Assembly (NCBI GenBank): GCA_020746105.1 | Contig: CM036619.1 | Span: 69,367,635 to 69,431,634, forward strand | Direction of reading: 5' to 3' | Length of the DNA: 64,000 nt | Source: Trogon surrucura | Taxonomy: Eukaryota > Chordata > Aves > Trogoniformes > Trogonidae | Program-made: the position numbers and the translations under genes | The notes under the pieces: generated by a model | What the model saw: only the letters and a program-made list of their open reading frames with translations | Database searches by the model: none | What the model was told of the DNA's origin: nothing | Part shown: positions 10,901 to 20,550 of the stretch, piece by piece | Numbering within the stretch: position 1 is the stretch's first letter | How the letters are laid out: each line of letters starts with the position of its first letter

Positions 10901-13900
10901 AGCAGTGATTTTACTTTTCATACAATGTTCTGAAAGAAACTGATTTCAGCACTTTAATAGGGGCATAGTCATTGGATAGGTTCTTGTCAGTTGGAGGATT
11001 GGCAATTATGTACAGTTAAATGTTGGCTCATTTCCTTATTTTGGCAGGTTTTTGTATGTTGCATGGTCCCCTACTAAATTATATACTCTTTGTTTGTTGT
11101 GTATTGATTTTTTTGTTAAAGTGCTCAGGAGCTTGCATGACTTCATTTTACAGAGAAAAGCTTCATGAAATCTTAATCTACATCAGAGTCACTGCTACAT
11201 TGTCAAAAAAAGAATTCACATTTCAACTTTCACTATTGCAATTGAAATTATGTTTTGGTTTATTTTCTATTTTTTATTTTTTTTTATTAAAGTTTTTATA
11301 TTTGCAAATTTATCTAGCAAAAAGTAAGCTCACTGAGAAATCATCTAGTATTTTAATCTAGAATACAAACTCATTGACAACACTATGCTATTGTAAGGGC
11401 TTCATCCATGAACTGAATGAAGAGTTTAAAAAGTCTCTGCATTTCACTATTGTTCACTCATTCAACACAGATTTCCAGCTAACGTGTAACATAAAATCTG
11501 TCTGCTGGCATCCCACTCACTCTTCTGACGCTCACATTTCAAAAATTATTTGTTACTTAAATATCAGACAGCACTTAAAAACTAGTTGTAGGGAGCAGAA
11601 CATTGCTTTTTCCTATAGTCTCCTACAATTATGACAACCGTTCTCTATGTAAGTCACGAAGGTAACACCCAGTGGTGCATGCATTGTTGAAAAGTGTATA
11701 AAACGTATTTTCTTTTCCTCTTCAAAGCTGTTAAAAATCATCACAACGACCTTAATCAACATCAAATGTCAGTGATGGGAGGGACTTGTAGTCTCTCTGT
11801 TCCTTCATCGAAGTTTGTAGTGAGAGATAAACTTAGGACACTGCTTATGGTGATTGAAGTCTCGGATGAGGAAAATGGAGACTGGGTCTCCTATAATCCC
11901 TTTCACAAAAATTATCACACAATAACAACTTCTTCTTCTTTCTGACAAAGAGTTGGTTAGGAACCTAACTGGAGACGATCACTCTTCTCTTCAAGCATCA
12001 GCAAAAGAGAGAAAGCTCACTCCATGCCACAGGTAGATAGGACAACCCAAGCAATACTGCTCACACAGACCCTGAGTCAAGAGGGTGCTAACGTCTTTGG
12101 AGGGGTTCTCTGAAAGACAGCAGCTGAGGGAGACAAAGGTCTAGATCCAATACTCCCTCAGCATACAGGAATCACTACGTTGCCCGTGTTGGCCTCCTGG
12201 ACTGAAGGGTGGTGGCTACAGGGCAGGTAGGTGCTCCTCATTACCATGCATGACACAGGCACAGACCACGTGTCACATGAAGGAAATGCAGCCTGTGTTA
12301 TGCTGAGGATGAAGCAGGAGGTTACAAAAGATGTGGCAGAAATGAGGAGTAACAAATGCAGTCTGAAAAGATATTCAGACAGATGAAGGGATGTGGCAAG
12401 TTTGGCAGTAGGACAAGGGATGTGGCAGCAGAGCAGGGCACAGGACCATGACATACTTTTCCTTTTTAGCCCCTGTGTACTTCTTTGAAGTTAGGAGTGA
12501 CCTACTAGGACAGACGTAACATCTACAATTTGTAGGAATAACATTGAAAAAATAAATTCAAATTTGCAGAATTTTGATTAAATCCAGAATGAAACCAAAG
12601 TTCCAGGTGTCAGGAATTCCCTATAGAACAAAACCTCAATTTTCTAACCCAGCTCAGTAAATTAATGTCTTCTTAAAGTTTATTAAGCATATAAAGAAAG
12701 CTCTTCAAAAGTGTGATGATGCTTATTTTGTATCACTAACAATGTTATTTCTACCTCACATTCATTCAGAAATAATTCAGTAATTCTCAAGCACTGTCAC
12801 ATACATCTCTAATGCGAATGAACAGCCTTCTGCTCCAGACTTTCTGATTTTTTCTTTCTGTTGAAAAAAAATGAAAATCCAGATTTTTGTACTGTTCAGT
12901 CTTTGATTACATACGTGTATTTAATCTTGGAAGAGAACATGAAAAATTCCTTTCTTGGGGACCAAAGTTAATTTTTCTAGTACCTTGATCTACAGTGTAC
13001 TGATGTATTCTGATTACCAAAAAATGTGATATACTGTTAAAGACAAACAGAAGCAGTCATCTTACTGTTCACTTTCTGAAATGGAATTAGAATTTGCCCT
13101 TTGGAGTTATGTGTATAGCCATTATCTGACCCGGTTTGTAAAAAGGAAAAAAACCCACATATTAGAGTCATTTTAGTCATTTAAGTGTGTACAACTGAAA
13201 CAATAACAAAATAACCAAAAAAGGGAGTAGTTTTAGAAGAATATTGTTCACCAATCTGACAAGACATAAGAAGGAAAAAGGAAACTGTGCAGATGCTAGC
13301 GAATGAGAAGTTGGTAACTGGGAAGGATAGGAGAGAGAAAAAGCAAAAATATTGTATGGCCTGAATATATGTAACGAAAGACTAAACTGCTAGTAGCACT
13401 TTAAATGAAGGACCTTAAATACTGATTTACATATGTAATTGCTGAGTTTCCATACGATTTTTTTATGTTAATTAAATTTGCATTGATTATTAAAAGCCCG
13501 TTTATGTAAGGTGAGCAAATACATAAATGTTTTATTTCTATTATATAGTGGTTAAACCTCAGCAAACACCTTTCTGGGAATGATTTGGTGTTTAATTAGC
13601 ATACAATAGTTCTCCTCTTAAAACTAAATTAAGTCCCTATTTGAGGCACTTAATTTAAAGTGTTAACCAAACGTGCATACCTGCAAGGTGGTAATTTCAG
13701 ATTTGTGGTAGCAGTCAAGGTCTAATAACTCTTCAGTGCTGAAGGTTGGAAACTCTGAACTCAGTTCTCAGGTAAGTGATTTTTAACCTAATTTACCATG
13801 TACCATGCACAAACACAAGACAAAAAGTGGTCATGCTGCTGTTACTTTTCATTCTTTAATTTTGAAATATAATCACTAAAGAAATCAGTAAAAGAAAACA

Positions 13901-14970
13901 AGAATAGTTACGCATTATTGGTTTTGCTGTTGTTATAATTTTAATGTTTGTGAATAATTAGCCAAAACTAGTGTTAGCTAACTTTTCATTTACTGTTTGA
14001 ACAAAATGAGATGAAATTTCATTTCATGAATTAAATGAAAACTTCTGAAATGTAAATTTTCTGAATGAAATGAAAATTTTTTCCTCACCCTGGTAATCCA
14101 TCCACTTAGCACTGGGGCACAGGCCAAACCGCTCAAGTGCTGACAGTCTAAATTACTACTATTTGGTAATAGTTCTCTGACATACTTCCTTGTCTGTTCA
14201 GCCCTTCCTTTACTATGACAATGGTCACAGCTCTCTTAGTTTCCTGCTATAGTACAGAGTCCAATTCTCCTCATCATTGTGCATTACGTGTTCTGGCTTG
14301 AATTCAGCTCTCCTGAATGTGAACAGCGTGAACAGAGAACAGTATTTCAGAAGAGTTCTCCATAATGCCATGTACAATGACATTAATGTCTACATGTTGC
14401 AGAATGAATCTATGTTTTTTGTGTTTTGTTTTTCCCCCACAGTACTTTGATAGAAGAGAGTCATGATCTGATGGGCAAACAAACACTGACCTTCTTCTTC
14501 TTCCTCACTTACTTAGAACTTGATAGCTTTTTTGTCTGTAGCACATATCCTGTTGGACTATAAGGGTGAGGTTCATGCCCTATAAGCATTGAATTCCATC
14601 ATTTTTCCATTACTCTTCAATCTTCTGGATTTGCCAGGCAGTGGAACCTATCAATGCAAGTGCTAGACTAACAGACAGAACATCCTCTGTGTAGAAATGT
14701 TCTTTCAATTTGTATTATCAGCTGTTTTGGTAACAAACCATTACTTTTACCAATGTCATTTACAGAACACCCAAGCAGCTCAACCAGGTTATACTTTGGT
14801 TTGTCATCATTCAATCTAATAATTTCCCTGTCAACAAAATCTATTCCTGTCTCCCTTTCAGCTCTTATCCCTCAACTTCTCTAGATACTAAATTTCTGAT
14901 ATAATGACAAATTCCATAATTAACTAAGTTCTTATTTAAATCTTATTATGAAGATCTGGGATAAAGGGAA
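7994..14970. other. long unique stretch, no gene recognised
   Basis: No domain-bearing frame, RNA gene, LTR or LINE fragment was found. Two sub-blocks differ from the background. 12085-12460 is GC-richer, with three imperfect copies of a GATGTGGCA motif. 13430-14070 is dense in TAAT/ATTA and in ATGAAA/TTTCAT motifs. Neither can be assigned. Other open frames are short and unsupported. Confidence 0.5.
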
Positions 14971-16188
14971 AGTGCCATCTCAAGGCATATCAGAGATAAG
15001 AGGGTCATTAGAGACAGTCAACATGGCTTCACCAAGGGGAAGTCGTGCTTGACTAACCTCATAGCCTTTTATGAGGATATAACAAGGTGGATAGATGATG
15101 GCAGAGAGGTGGATGTGGTCTACCTTGACTTCAGTAAAGCATTTGACACAGTCTCCCACAGCATCCTTGCTGCTAAACTGCAGAAGTGTGGTCTAGACTC
15201 TCGGGTAGTGAGGTGGACTGTGAACTGGCTAAGGGAAAGAAGCCAAAGAGTTGTGGTCAATGGGGCGGAGTCTGTTTGGAGACCTGTATCCAGTGGAGTG
15301 CCTCAAGGGTCGGTACTGGGACCAGTATTATTCAGTATATTCATCGATGACTTGGATGAGGGACTAGAGAGTACTATCAGCAAGTTTGCTGATGACACCA
15401 AGCTGGGAGGAGTGGTTGACACACCAGAAGGCTGTGCTGCCATCCAGCGAGACCTGGACAGGCTGGAGAGTTGGGTGGGGAAAAATTTAATGAAATATAA
15501 CAAGGGTAAGTGTAGAGTCTTGCATCTGGGTAGGAACAACCCCAGGTTCCAGTATAAGTTGGGGAATGACTTATTAGAGAGTAGTGTAGGGGAAAGGGAC
15601 CTGGGAGTCTTGGTGGACAGCAGGATGACCACGAGCCAGAAGTGTGCCCTTGTGGCCAAGAAGGCCAGTGGCATCCTGGGGTGTATTAGAAGAGGGGTGG
15701 TTAGTAGGTCGAGAGACGTTCTCCTTCCCCTCTACTCTGCCCTGGTGAGACCCCATCTGGAATACTGTGTCCAGTTCTGGGCCCCTCAGTTTAATAAAGA
15801 CAGGGAAGTGCTGGAGAGAGTCCAGCACAGGGCAACTAGGATGATGAAGGGAGTGGAGCATCTGCCTTATGAGGAAAGGCTGAGGGAGCTGGGGCTCTTT
15901 AGTTTGGAGAAGAGGAGACTGAGGGAAGACCTCATTAATGTTTACAAATATATCAAGGGTGAGTGTCACGAGGATGGAGCCAGGCTCTTCTCGGTGACAA
16001 CCACTGATAGGACAAGGGGTAATGGGCTGAAACTGGAACATAAGAGGTTCCGCTTAAACTCGAGAAGAAACTTCTTCTCAGTGAGGGTGACGGAGCCCTG
16101 GAACAGGCTGCCCAGAGAGGTTGTGGAGTCTCCTTCTCTGGAGACATTCAAGACCTGCCTGGACACGTTCCTATATAGCATTATCTAG
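14971..16188 (+). CDS. CR1 ORF2 fragment: reverse transcriptase and C-terminal domain, open frame
   Basis: The frame stays open for about 405 codons from the truncation point to the TAG at 16186-16188. There is no native start because the upstream endonuclease and N-terminal RT are missing. Counting from the TTG codon at 15049, the RT motifs are [10 protein letters not shown] at residues 27-36, [14 protein letters not shown] at 82-95 and the catalytic FADDTKLGG at 113-121, with both Asp present. The conserved C-terminal stretch with [20 protein letters not shown] and [11 protein letters not shown] follows, as in other CR1 ORF2 proteins. The enzyme would copy CR1 RNA at a nicked target in the nucleus, but without endonuclease and promoter this copy is not autonomous. 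The open frame indicates recent insertion. Confidence 0.9.
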   Translation, partial: SAISRHIRDKRVIRDSQHGFTKGKSCLTNLIAFYEDITRWIDDGREVDVVYLDFSKAFDTVSHSILAAKLQKCGLDSRVVRWTVNWLRERSQRVVVNGAESVWRPVSSGVPQGSVLGPVLFSIFIDDLDEGLESTISKFADDTKLGGVVDTPEGCAAIQRDLDRLESWVGKNLMKYNKGKCRVLHLGRNNPRFQYKLGNDLLESSVGERDLGVLVDSRMTTSQKCALVAKKASGILGCIRRGVVSRSRDVLLPLYSALVRPHLEYCVQFWAPQFNKDREVLERVQHRATRMMKGVEHLPYEERLRELGLFSLEKRRLREDLINVYKYIKGECHEDGARLFSVTTTDRTRGNGLKLEHKRFRLNSRRNFFSVRVTEPWNRLPREVVESPSLETFKTCLDTFLYSII

Positions 16189-16284
16189 GTGTTCCTGCTC
16201 TGGCAGGGGGATTGGACTTGATGATCTTTCGAGGTCCCTTCCAATCCCTGACATTCTGTGATTCTGTGATTCTGTGATTCTGTG
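14971..16284 (+). mobile_element. CR1 LINE, 5'-truncated, young copy A
   Basis: This non-LTR retrotransposon fragment contains most of the ORF2 reverse-transcriptase domain, the C-terminal region, a short 3'UTR and the CR1 tail. The 3'UTR has the conserved block ending in TGATCTTTCGAGGTCCCTTC. The tail is four perfect ATTCTGTG octamers at 16253-16284. The 5' end is inferred at about 14971, where similarity to the CR1 RT coding frame (Ser-Ala-Ile-Ser-Arg-His-Ile-Arg-Asp) begins. 5' truncation is the usual outcome of target-primed reverse transcription. It lies 127 bp from an older CR1 nest on the opposite strand. Its last ~340 bp are almost identical to the insertion at 18626-18978, so both belong to one subfamily. 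Confidence 0.95.
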
Positions 16285-16628
16285 AAGTGGTTTAAAGTTA
16301 CTTTGTTAACTGACTTCAAAAGCATGAGACAAAATCTTTTCTTTCCAAGAAGAAAATGAGCACAGTAACAATGATACGCTACTAAATTTTCTTGTCATAT
16401 TTTACGCTTTTCATAGAATCATAGAATCATTTAGGTTGGAAAATACCTTTAAGACAGCTGAATCCAACAATTAACTTATCACTCACCTGTCCACAATAAA
16501 AGTACATCTCTAAGCCCCACATCTATAGGTCTTTTAAATACCTCTGAGGTGATAACCACATCCCTGGGGAGCCTGGCCCAATGCCCAATAACCCTTTCAG
16601 TGAAGAAATTTTTCCTAATATCCAATCT

Positions 16629-17367
16629 CAGGGCCAGGTTGACCATGAGCCAACAATGTGCCCTCATGTCCAAGAAGGTCAATGGCATCCTGTGGTGTAT
16701 TAGAAGGGGAGTATCAAGTAGGTCAAGAGAGGTCCTCCTGCCCCTCTACTCTGCCCTGGTGAGGCCACATCTGGAATATTGTGTCCGGTTCTGGGCCCCT
16801 CAGTTCAAGAGGGACAGGGAGCTGCTTGAGAGAGTCCAGCGCAGAGCCACAAAGATGATGAAGGGAGTGGAGCATCTCCCTTATGAGGGAAGGCTGAAGG
16901 AGCTGGGTCTCTTTAGCTTGGAGAAGAGGAGACTGAGGGGTGATATATATAATATATATAATATTATAATATATAATATATATAATATTATAATATATAA
17001 TTATAATATATAATATATATAATATTATAATATATAATGTTTATAAATATGTCAAGGGGGAGTGTCAGGAGGACAGAGCCAGGCTCTTTTCAGTGATGTC
17101 CACTGACAGGACAAGGGGCAACGGGTGGAAGCTGGAACATAGGAGGCTCCATAAAAACAGAAGAAACTTTTTCACAGTGAGATTGACAGAGCACTGGAAC
17201 AGGCTGCCCAGAGAGGTTGTGGAATCTCCTTCTTTGGAGACATTCAAAACCCACCTGGACATGTTCCTTTGTGCTCTACTGTAGACGGTCCTGCTCTGGC
17301 AGGGGGGTTGGACTAGATGATCTTTGAGGTCCCTTCCAACCTCTAACATTCTGTGTGATTCTGTGTG
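16629..17367 (+). mobile_element. CR1 insertion 1, nested in the old CR1, with 5-bp target duplication
   Basis: The old minus-strand element reads AATATCCAATCT up to 16628 and resumes at AATCTAAACCTCCCC from 17368. AATCT is therefore present on both sides (16624-16628 and 17368-17372) and the 739 bp between are an insertion. The insert is a plus-strand CR1 starting inside the RT C-terminal half. It carries the frame with VRPHLEYC and [20 protein letters not shown] (about 16640-16940) and the C-terminal [18 protein letters not shown] (17093-17284). It ends in two units of ATTCTGTGTG (17348-17367), a decamer form of the usual octamer. An AT-rich expansion interrupts it at about 16943-17037. Confidence 0.92.
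16943..17037. repeat. AT microsatellite grown inside CR1 insertion 1
   Basis: About 95 bp of TATAATATAT/ATATTATAAT repeats sit where other CR1 copies have a few codons around GAC-CTC-ATT-AAT-GTT-TAC-AAA (compare 15930-15955). CR1 coding similarity resumes at AATGTTTATAAATATGTCAA (17036-17055). The array contains several longer internal duplications of an ATATTATAATATATA-type unit, indicating growth by slippage after insertion. Confidence 0.9.
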
Positions 17368-18625
17368 AATCTAAACCTCCCCTGGGGCAACTTGAGGTTG
17401 TTTCCTCTTGTCCTATCGCTTGTTACTTTGGGGAAGAGATCAACGCTCACTTCACTACAACCTCCTTTCAGGTAGTTGGAGAGGGTGATAAGGTCTCACC
17501 TCACCCTCCTTTTCTCCAGGCTAAACAACCTCAGGTTCCTCAGCCATTCTTCACAAGCCTTGTTCTCTAAACTCTTCACCAGCTTCATTGCCCTTCTTTG
17601 GGCACGCTCCAGCAATCCGGTTTCCTTCTTGTAGCAAGGTGCTCAAAACCAAACATAGGATTCTGCATGTGGCCTCACCACGGTTGAGTACAGGTCCACA
17701 AACACTTCCCTGTTCCTGCTGACCACACTATTCTTGATACAGGTCAGGATGCTCTTTGTCGCTTTGGCCATCTGCTGGCTCATGTTCAGCCAACTGTCAA
17801 TGAACATCTCCAAGTCCTTTTCCACTTGGCAGCTTTCCAGCCACACTTTCCCAAGCCCGTACGTAGCGCTGCTTGGGGTTGTTGTGACACAAGTGAAAGA
17901 CTCAGCACTTGGCCTTGTTGAAGCTCATACAATTAGTCTCAATCCATCAGTCCAGCCTGCCCCGATCCCTACACTCCAGCAGACCAACACTCCACCTAAC
18001 TGGGTGTCATCTGTAAACTTACTGAGGATGCACTCGATCCCCTCATCCAGATTGTTGATAAAAAAATATCAAACAGAACTGACTCCAATATTGACCCCTG
18101 GGGAACACCACTAGTGACCAACCACCAATGGGATTTCGCTTCATTCACCACCACTCTTTGGACTCAGTCATCCAGCATTTTTTTTACCCAGCAAAGGGTA
18201 CACCTATCTAAGCAGTGAGCACTCAGTTTCTCCAGGTGAATGCTGTAGGAAATGGTGGCAAAGGCTTTACTAAAGTCCAGGTAAACAAAATCCACAGCCT
18301 TTCCCTCATCCACTAAGTGGGTCACCTTGTCACAGAAAGAGATTAGATTAGTCAAACAGGACCTGCCTTTGATAAACCAATGCTGACAAGGCCTGATCAA
18401 CCAGTTGTCCTGTACATGCTGTGTTATAGCACTCAGGATGATCTGCTCCATATTATTCCTTGGTGCCAAGGTTAGACTGACAGGCCTGTAGCTCCCTGGA
18501 TCCTCCTTGATCCTTCTTGATGATGGGCATCACATTTGCTAACCTCCAGTCAACTGAGACCTCCCCAGTTAGCCAGGACTTCCCATAAATGATGGAAAGT
18601 AGTTTAGTGAGCATTTCTGCCAGTT

Positions 18626-18978
18626 GACCTCATTAATGTTTACAAATATATCAAGGGTGAGTGTCACGAGGATGGAGCCAGGCTCTTCTTGGTGACAACC
18701 ACTGATAGGACAAGGGGTAATGGGCTGAAACTGGAGCATAAAAGGTTCCGCTTAAACTCGAGAAGAAACTTCTTCTCAGTGAGGGTGACGGAACACTGGA
18801 ACAGGCTGCCCAGAGAGGTTGTGGAGTCTCCTTCTCTGGAGACATTCAAGACCTGCCTGGACACGTTCCTGTGTAGCATAATCTAGGTGTTCCTGCTCTG
18901 GCAGGGGGATTGGACTTGATGATCTTTCGAGGTCCCTTCCAATCCCTAACATTCTATGATTCTATGATTCTATGATTC
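18626..18978 (+). mobile_element. CR1 insertion 2, nested in the old CR1
   Basis: Starting at GACCTCATTAATG, this plus-strand segment is nearly identical to the end of copy A (15930 onward). It encodes the last ~65 residues of ORF2, including [18 protein letters not shown] and a stop near 18886, then the same 3'UTR and three ATTCTATG units (18951-18974). The old element's minus-strand RT linker is interrupted: GAGCATTTCTGCCAG lies before and CCTCAGTACCCTTGTG after. No clear target duplication can be set because the junction bases are ambiguous. I estimate about 10-14 differences from copy A over ~340 bp by eye. Confidence 0.92.
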
Positions 18979-20004
18979 CTCAGTACCCTTGTGAAGATTT
19001 CATCCAACCCCGCAGACTTGTGTGTGTCTAAGTGGTGCAGCAGGTCCCTAAACATTTCCCCTTGGATTATGGGGGCTTCATTCTGTTCCCCTTCCCTGTC
19101 TTCCAGCTCAGGGGGCTGGATACCCCCTGGTCTTACTATTGAAGAACAAGGCAAAGAAGACATTAAGTACCTCAGCCTTTTCCTCATTCTTTGTCACTGT
19201 GTCTATCCCCCGACCCAGTAAAGGAGGTCTTTTTTATTTGTAGCCAGATTAAGTTCCAGTTGAGCTTTGGCCCCTCTAGTTTTCTTTCGGCACCTCACAA
19301 CATCGTTGTAGTCATCCTGAGTTTCCTGCCCCTTCTTCAGAAGGTCGCAAACTCTTCTTTGTTTCCTGAGTTCCAGCTAAATTTCTGTGTTCATCCAGGC
19401 CCCTCTTCTCCCCCACTGGCTCATCTTTTGGCACACAGGAATGGTCTGCTCCTGGCTGGCTGATCTATAACAAACTCCTACCATGATATCTGCCTTGCTG
19501 GCATTCCTCCTGACTCTTATCCATCACTAAACTCTAGACAATCAAAACACTCCCTAACATACAGGGCTACCCTACTGCCTCTCCTTCCTTGCCTATCCCT
19601 TCGGAGGAGTCTATAACTATCCAGTGCAACACTCTGGTTGTGTGAGTCATTGCACCATGTTTCCCTGATGTCAGCTCTATCATTTTTCCTGCTGCACAAA
19701 GTTTTCCAGATCTTCCTGTTTGTTGCCCATACTGTGTGCATTTGTGTAGATGCAATTCTGTTGGGCTATTGATCCGGCCATCTTTTGGGAAATAGAAATA
19801 TTAATTTTGATTTGACCATTCTCAGGCACTTCTGTGGTGCCCAAGACACATCAATACCCTTTGTGTCTTTGCTGTCACATGTATCTCTGTCCCTTACCTC
19901 CATTGAGATGGCAGACCGAAGGACTCACTAGTATATCATCCCTCACATGCTGTCCCCAGGTTTATCTCTAGTGAGCCCAGGTTTATCCCTTTCACCTTTC
20001 AGAT

Positions 20005-20480
20005 CTAGTTTAAAGTTCTTTCAAAGAGTCCTGCTGATTCCTGAGCAAAGATTCTTTTCCCTCTTTGCAACAGGCATACCTCGTCTGTCACCAGCAGGCC
20101 TGGTGTTGTGTAAATTGATGCATGATCAAATACCCCAAAATTCTGCTGTTGACACCAGGCTCACTGATCTGCTGGCTCTTCCTGTTTCTTCCCTCTTCAT
20201 TCCCTACAACTGGAAGGATGGAGAACAATACTTGTGCTCCTGATCCGCTAACCAGTTGTCCCAAGGCCCTGAAGTATCCCTCGATTGTCCTCAGACTTCT
20301 TGCAACTTCATCGTTGCCTACCTGAAAAATCAGTAATGGGCAGTGATCTTGGAACTGTACTGCAGTAGGAAGTTTTTCCTGACATCTTTAACCCAGGACC
20401 CAGGGAGACAGCAGACTTCCCTAAAAAGTGAGTCTCGTGAGCATATTGGCGCTTCTGTTTCCCTCGGATTAGATGTTCAA
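20005..20480 (-). pseudogene. CR1 ORF1 C-terminal SGNH/GDSL-esterase-like domain remnant
   Basis: Read on the minus strand, this resembles the esterase-like domain of CR1 ORF1 proteins. TEAPICSRDSLFREVCCLPG starts at 20458. The next blocks, in a shifted frame, are NDEVARSLRTIEGYFRALGQ, LVSGSGAQVLFSILPVVGNE, then FDHASIYTTPGLLVTDEV and QRGKRIFAQESAGLFERTLN, ending at a TAG at 20005-20007. The GDSL nucleophile motif expected just before TEAPIC is degraded. At least two frame changes are needed to read through it. Survival of ORF1 is uncommon because most CR1 copies are 5'-truncated. It supports the host element having inserted nearly full length. Confidence 0.8.
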
Positions 20481-20550
20481 GGTCTGTGCTCTGGTATCTG
20501 CACCAAGCACTGTTTTATTACATTCATCTTTGCTGCAATTATTTTGTGAG

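Larger units (their letters stand above)
16480..19757 (-). pseudogene. CR1 ORF2 pseudogene (endonuclease plus RT), split by nested insertions
   Basis: The intact protein would combine an apurinic-type endonuclease and a reverse transcriptase. Near 19740 the frame reads Cys-Ile-Tyr-Thr-Asn-Ala, the start of the CR1 endonuclease. The block IRETWCNDSH followed by YRLLRRDRQGRRG lies at about 19570-19690 and keeps the catalytic Glu of the TETW-type motif. The frame then jumps from VGVCYR to the linker, so the C-terminal endonuclease is deleted. RT motifs include LDFSKAF at about 18260-18290 and a degenerate Phe-Thr-Asp-Asp-Thr near 18004-18020 in place of FADDT. Several frameshifts and both insertions make it non-functional. 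Confidence 0.85.
16411..20550 (-). mobile_element. old, nearly full-length CR1 LINE, interrupted by two younger CR1 insertions
   Basis: On the minus strand it runs from ORF1 remnants near 20480, through endonuclease (19450-19757), an EN-RT linker (19190-19450) and RT (17373-18625, continuing at 18979-19190), to the 3'UTR and inverted octamer tail TCATAGAATCATAGAATCAT at 16411-16430. Two plus-strand CR1 copies sit inside it at 16629-17367 and 18626-18978. Without them roughly 3 kb of element remains, against about 4.5 kb for an intact CR1. Part of the endonuclease C-terminus is missing and the frame has many shifts and stops. Decay is much greater than in the two inserts, so this is the oldest layer of the nest. 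The 5' limit near 20550 is approximate. Confidence 0.9.

Noticed and set aside
15303-16181. Minus-strand frames of 60-155 codons opposite the CR1 RT
   Set aside because: They are shadows of the plus-strand CR1 frame, which carries all the recognisable motifs.
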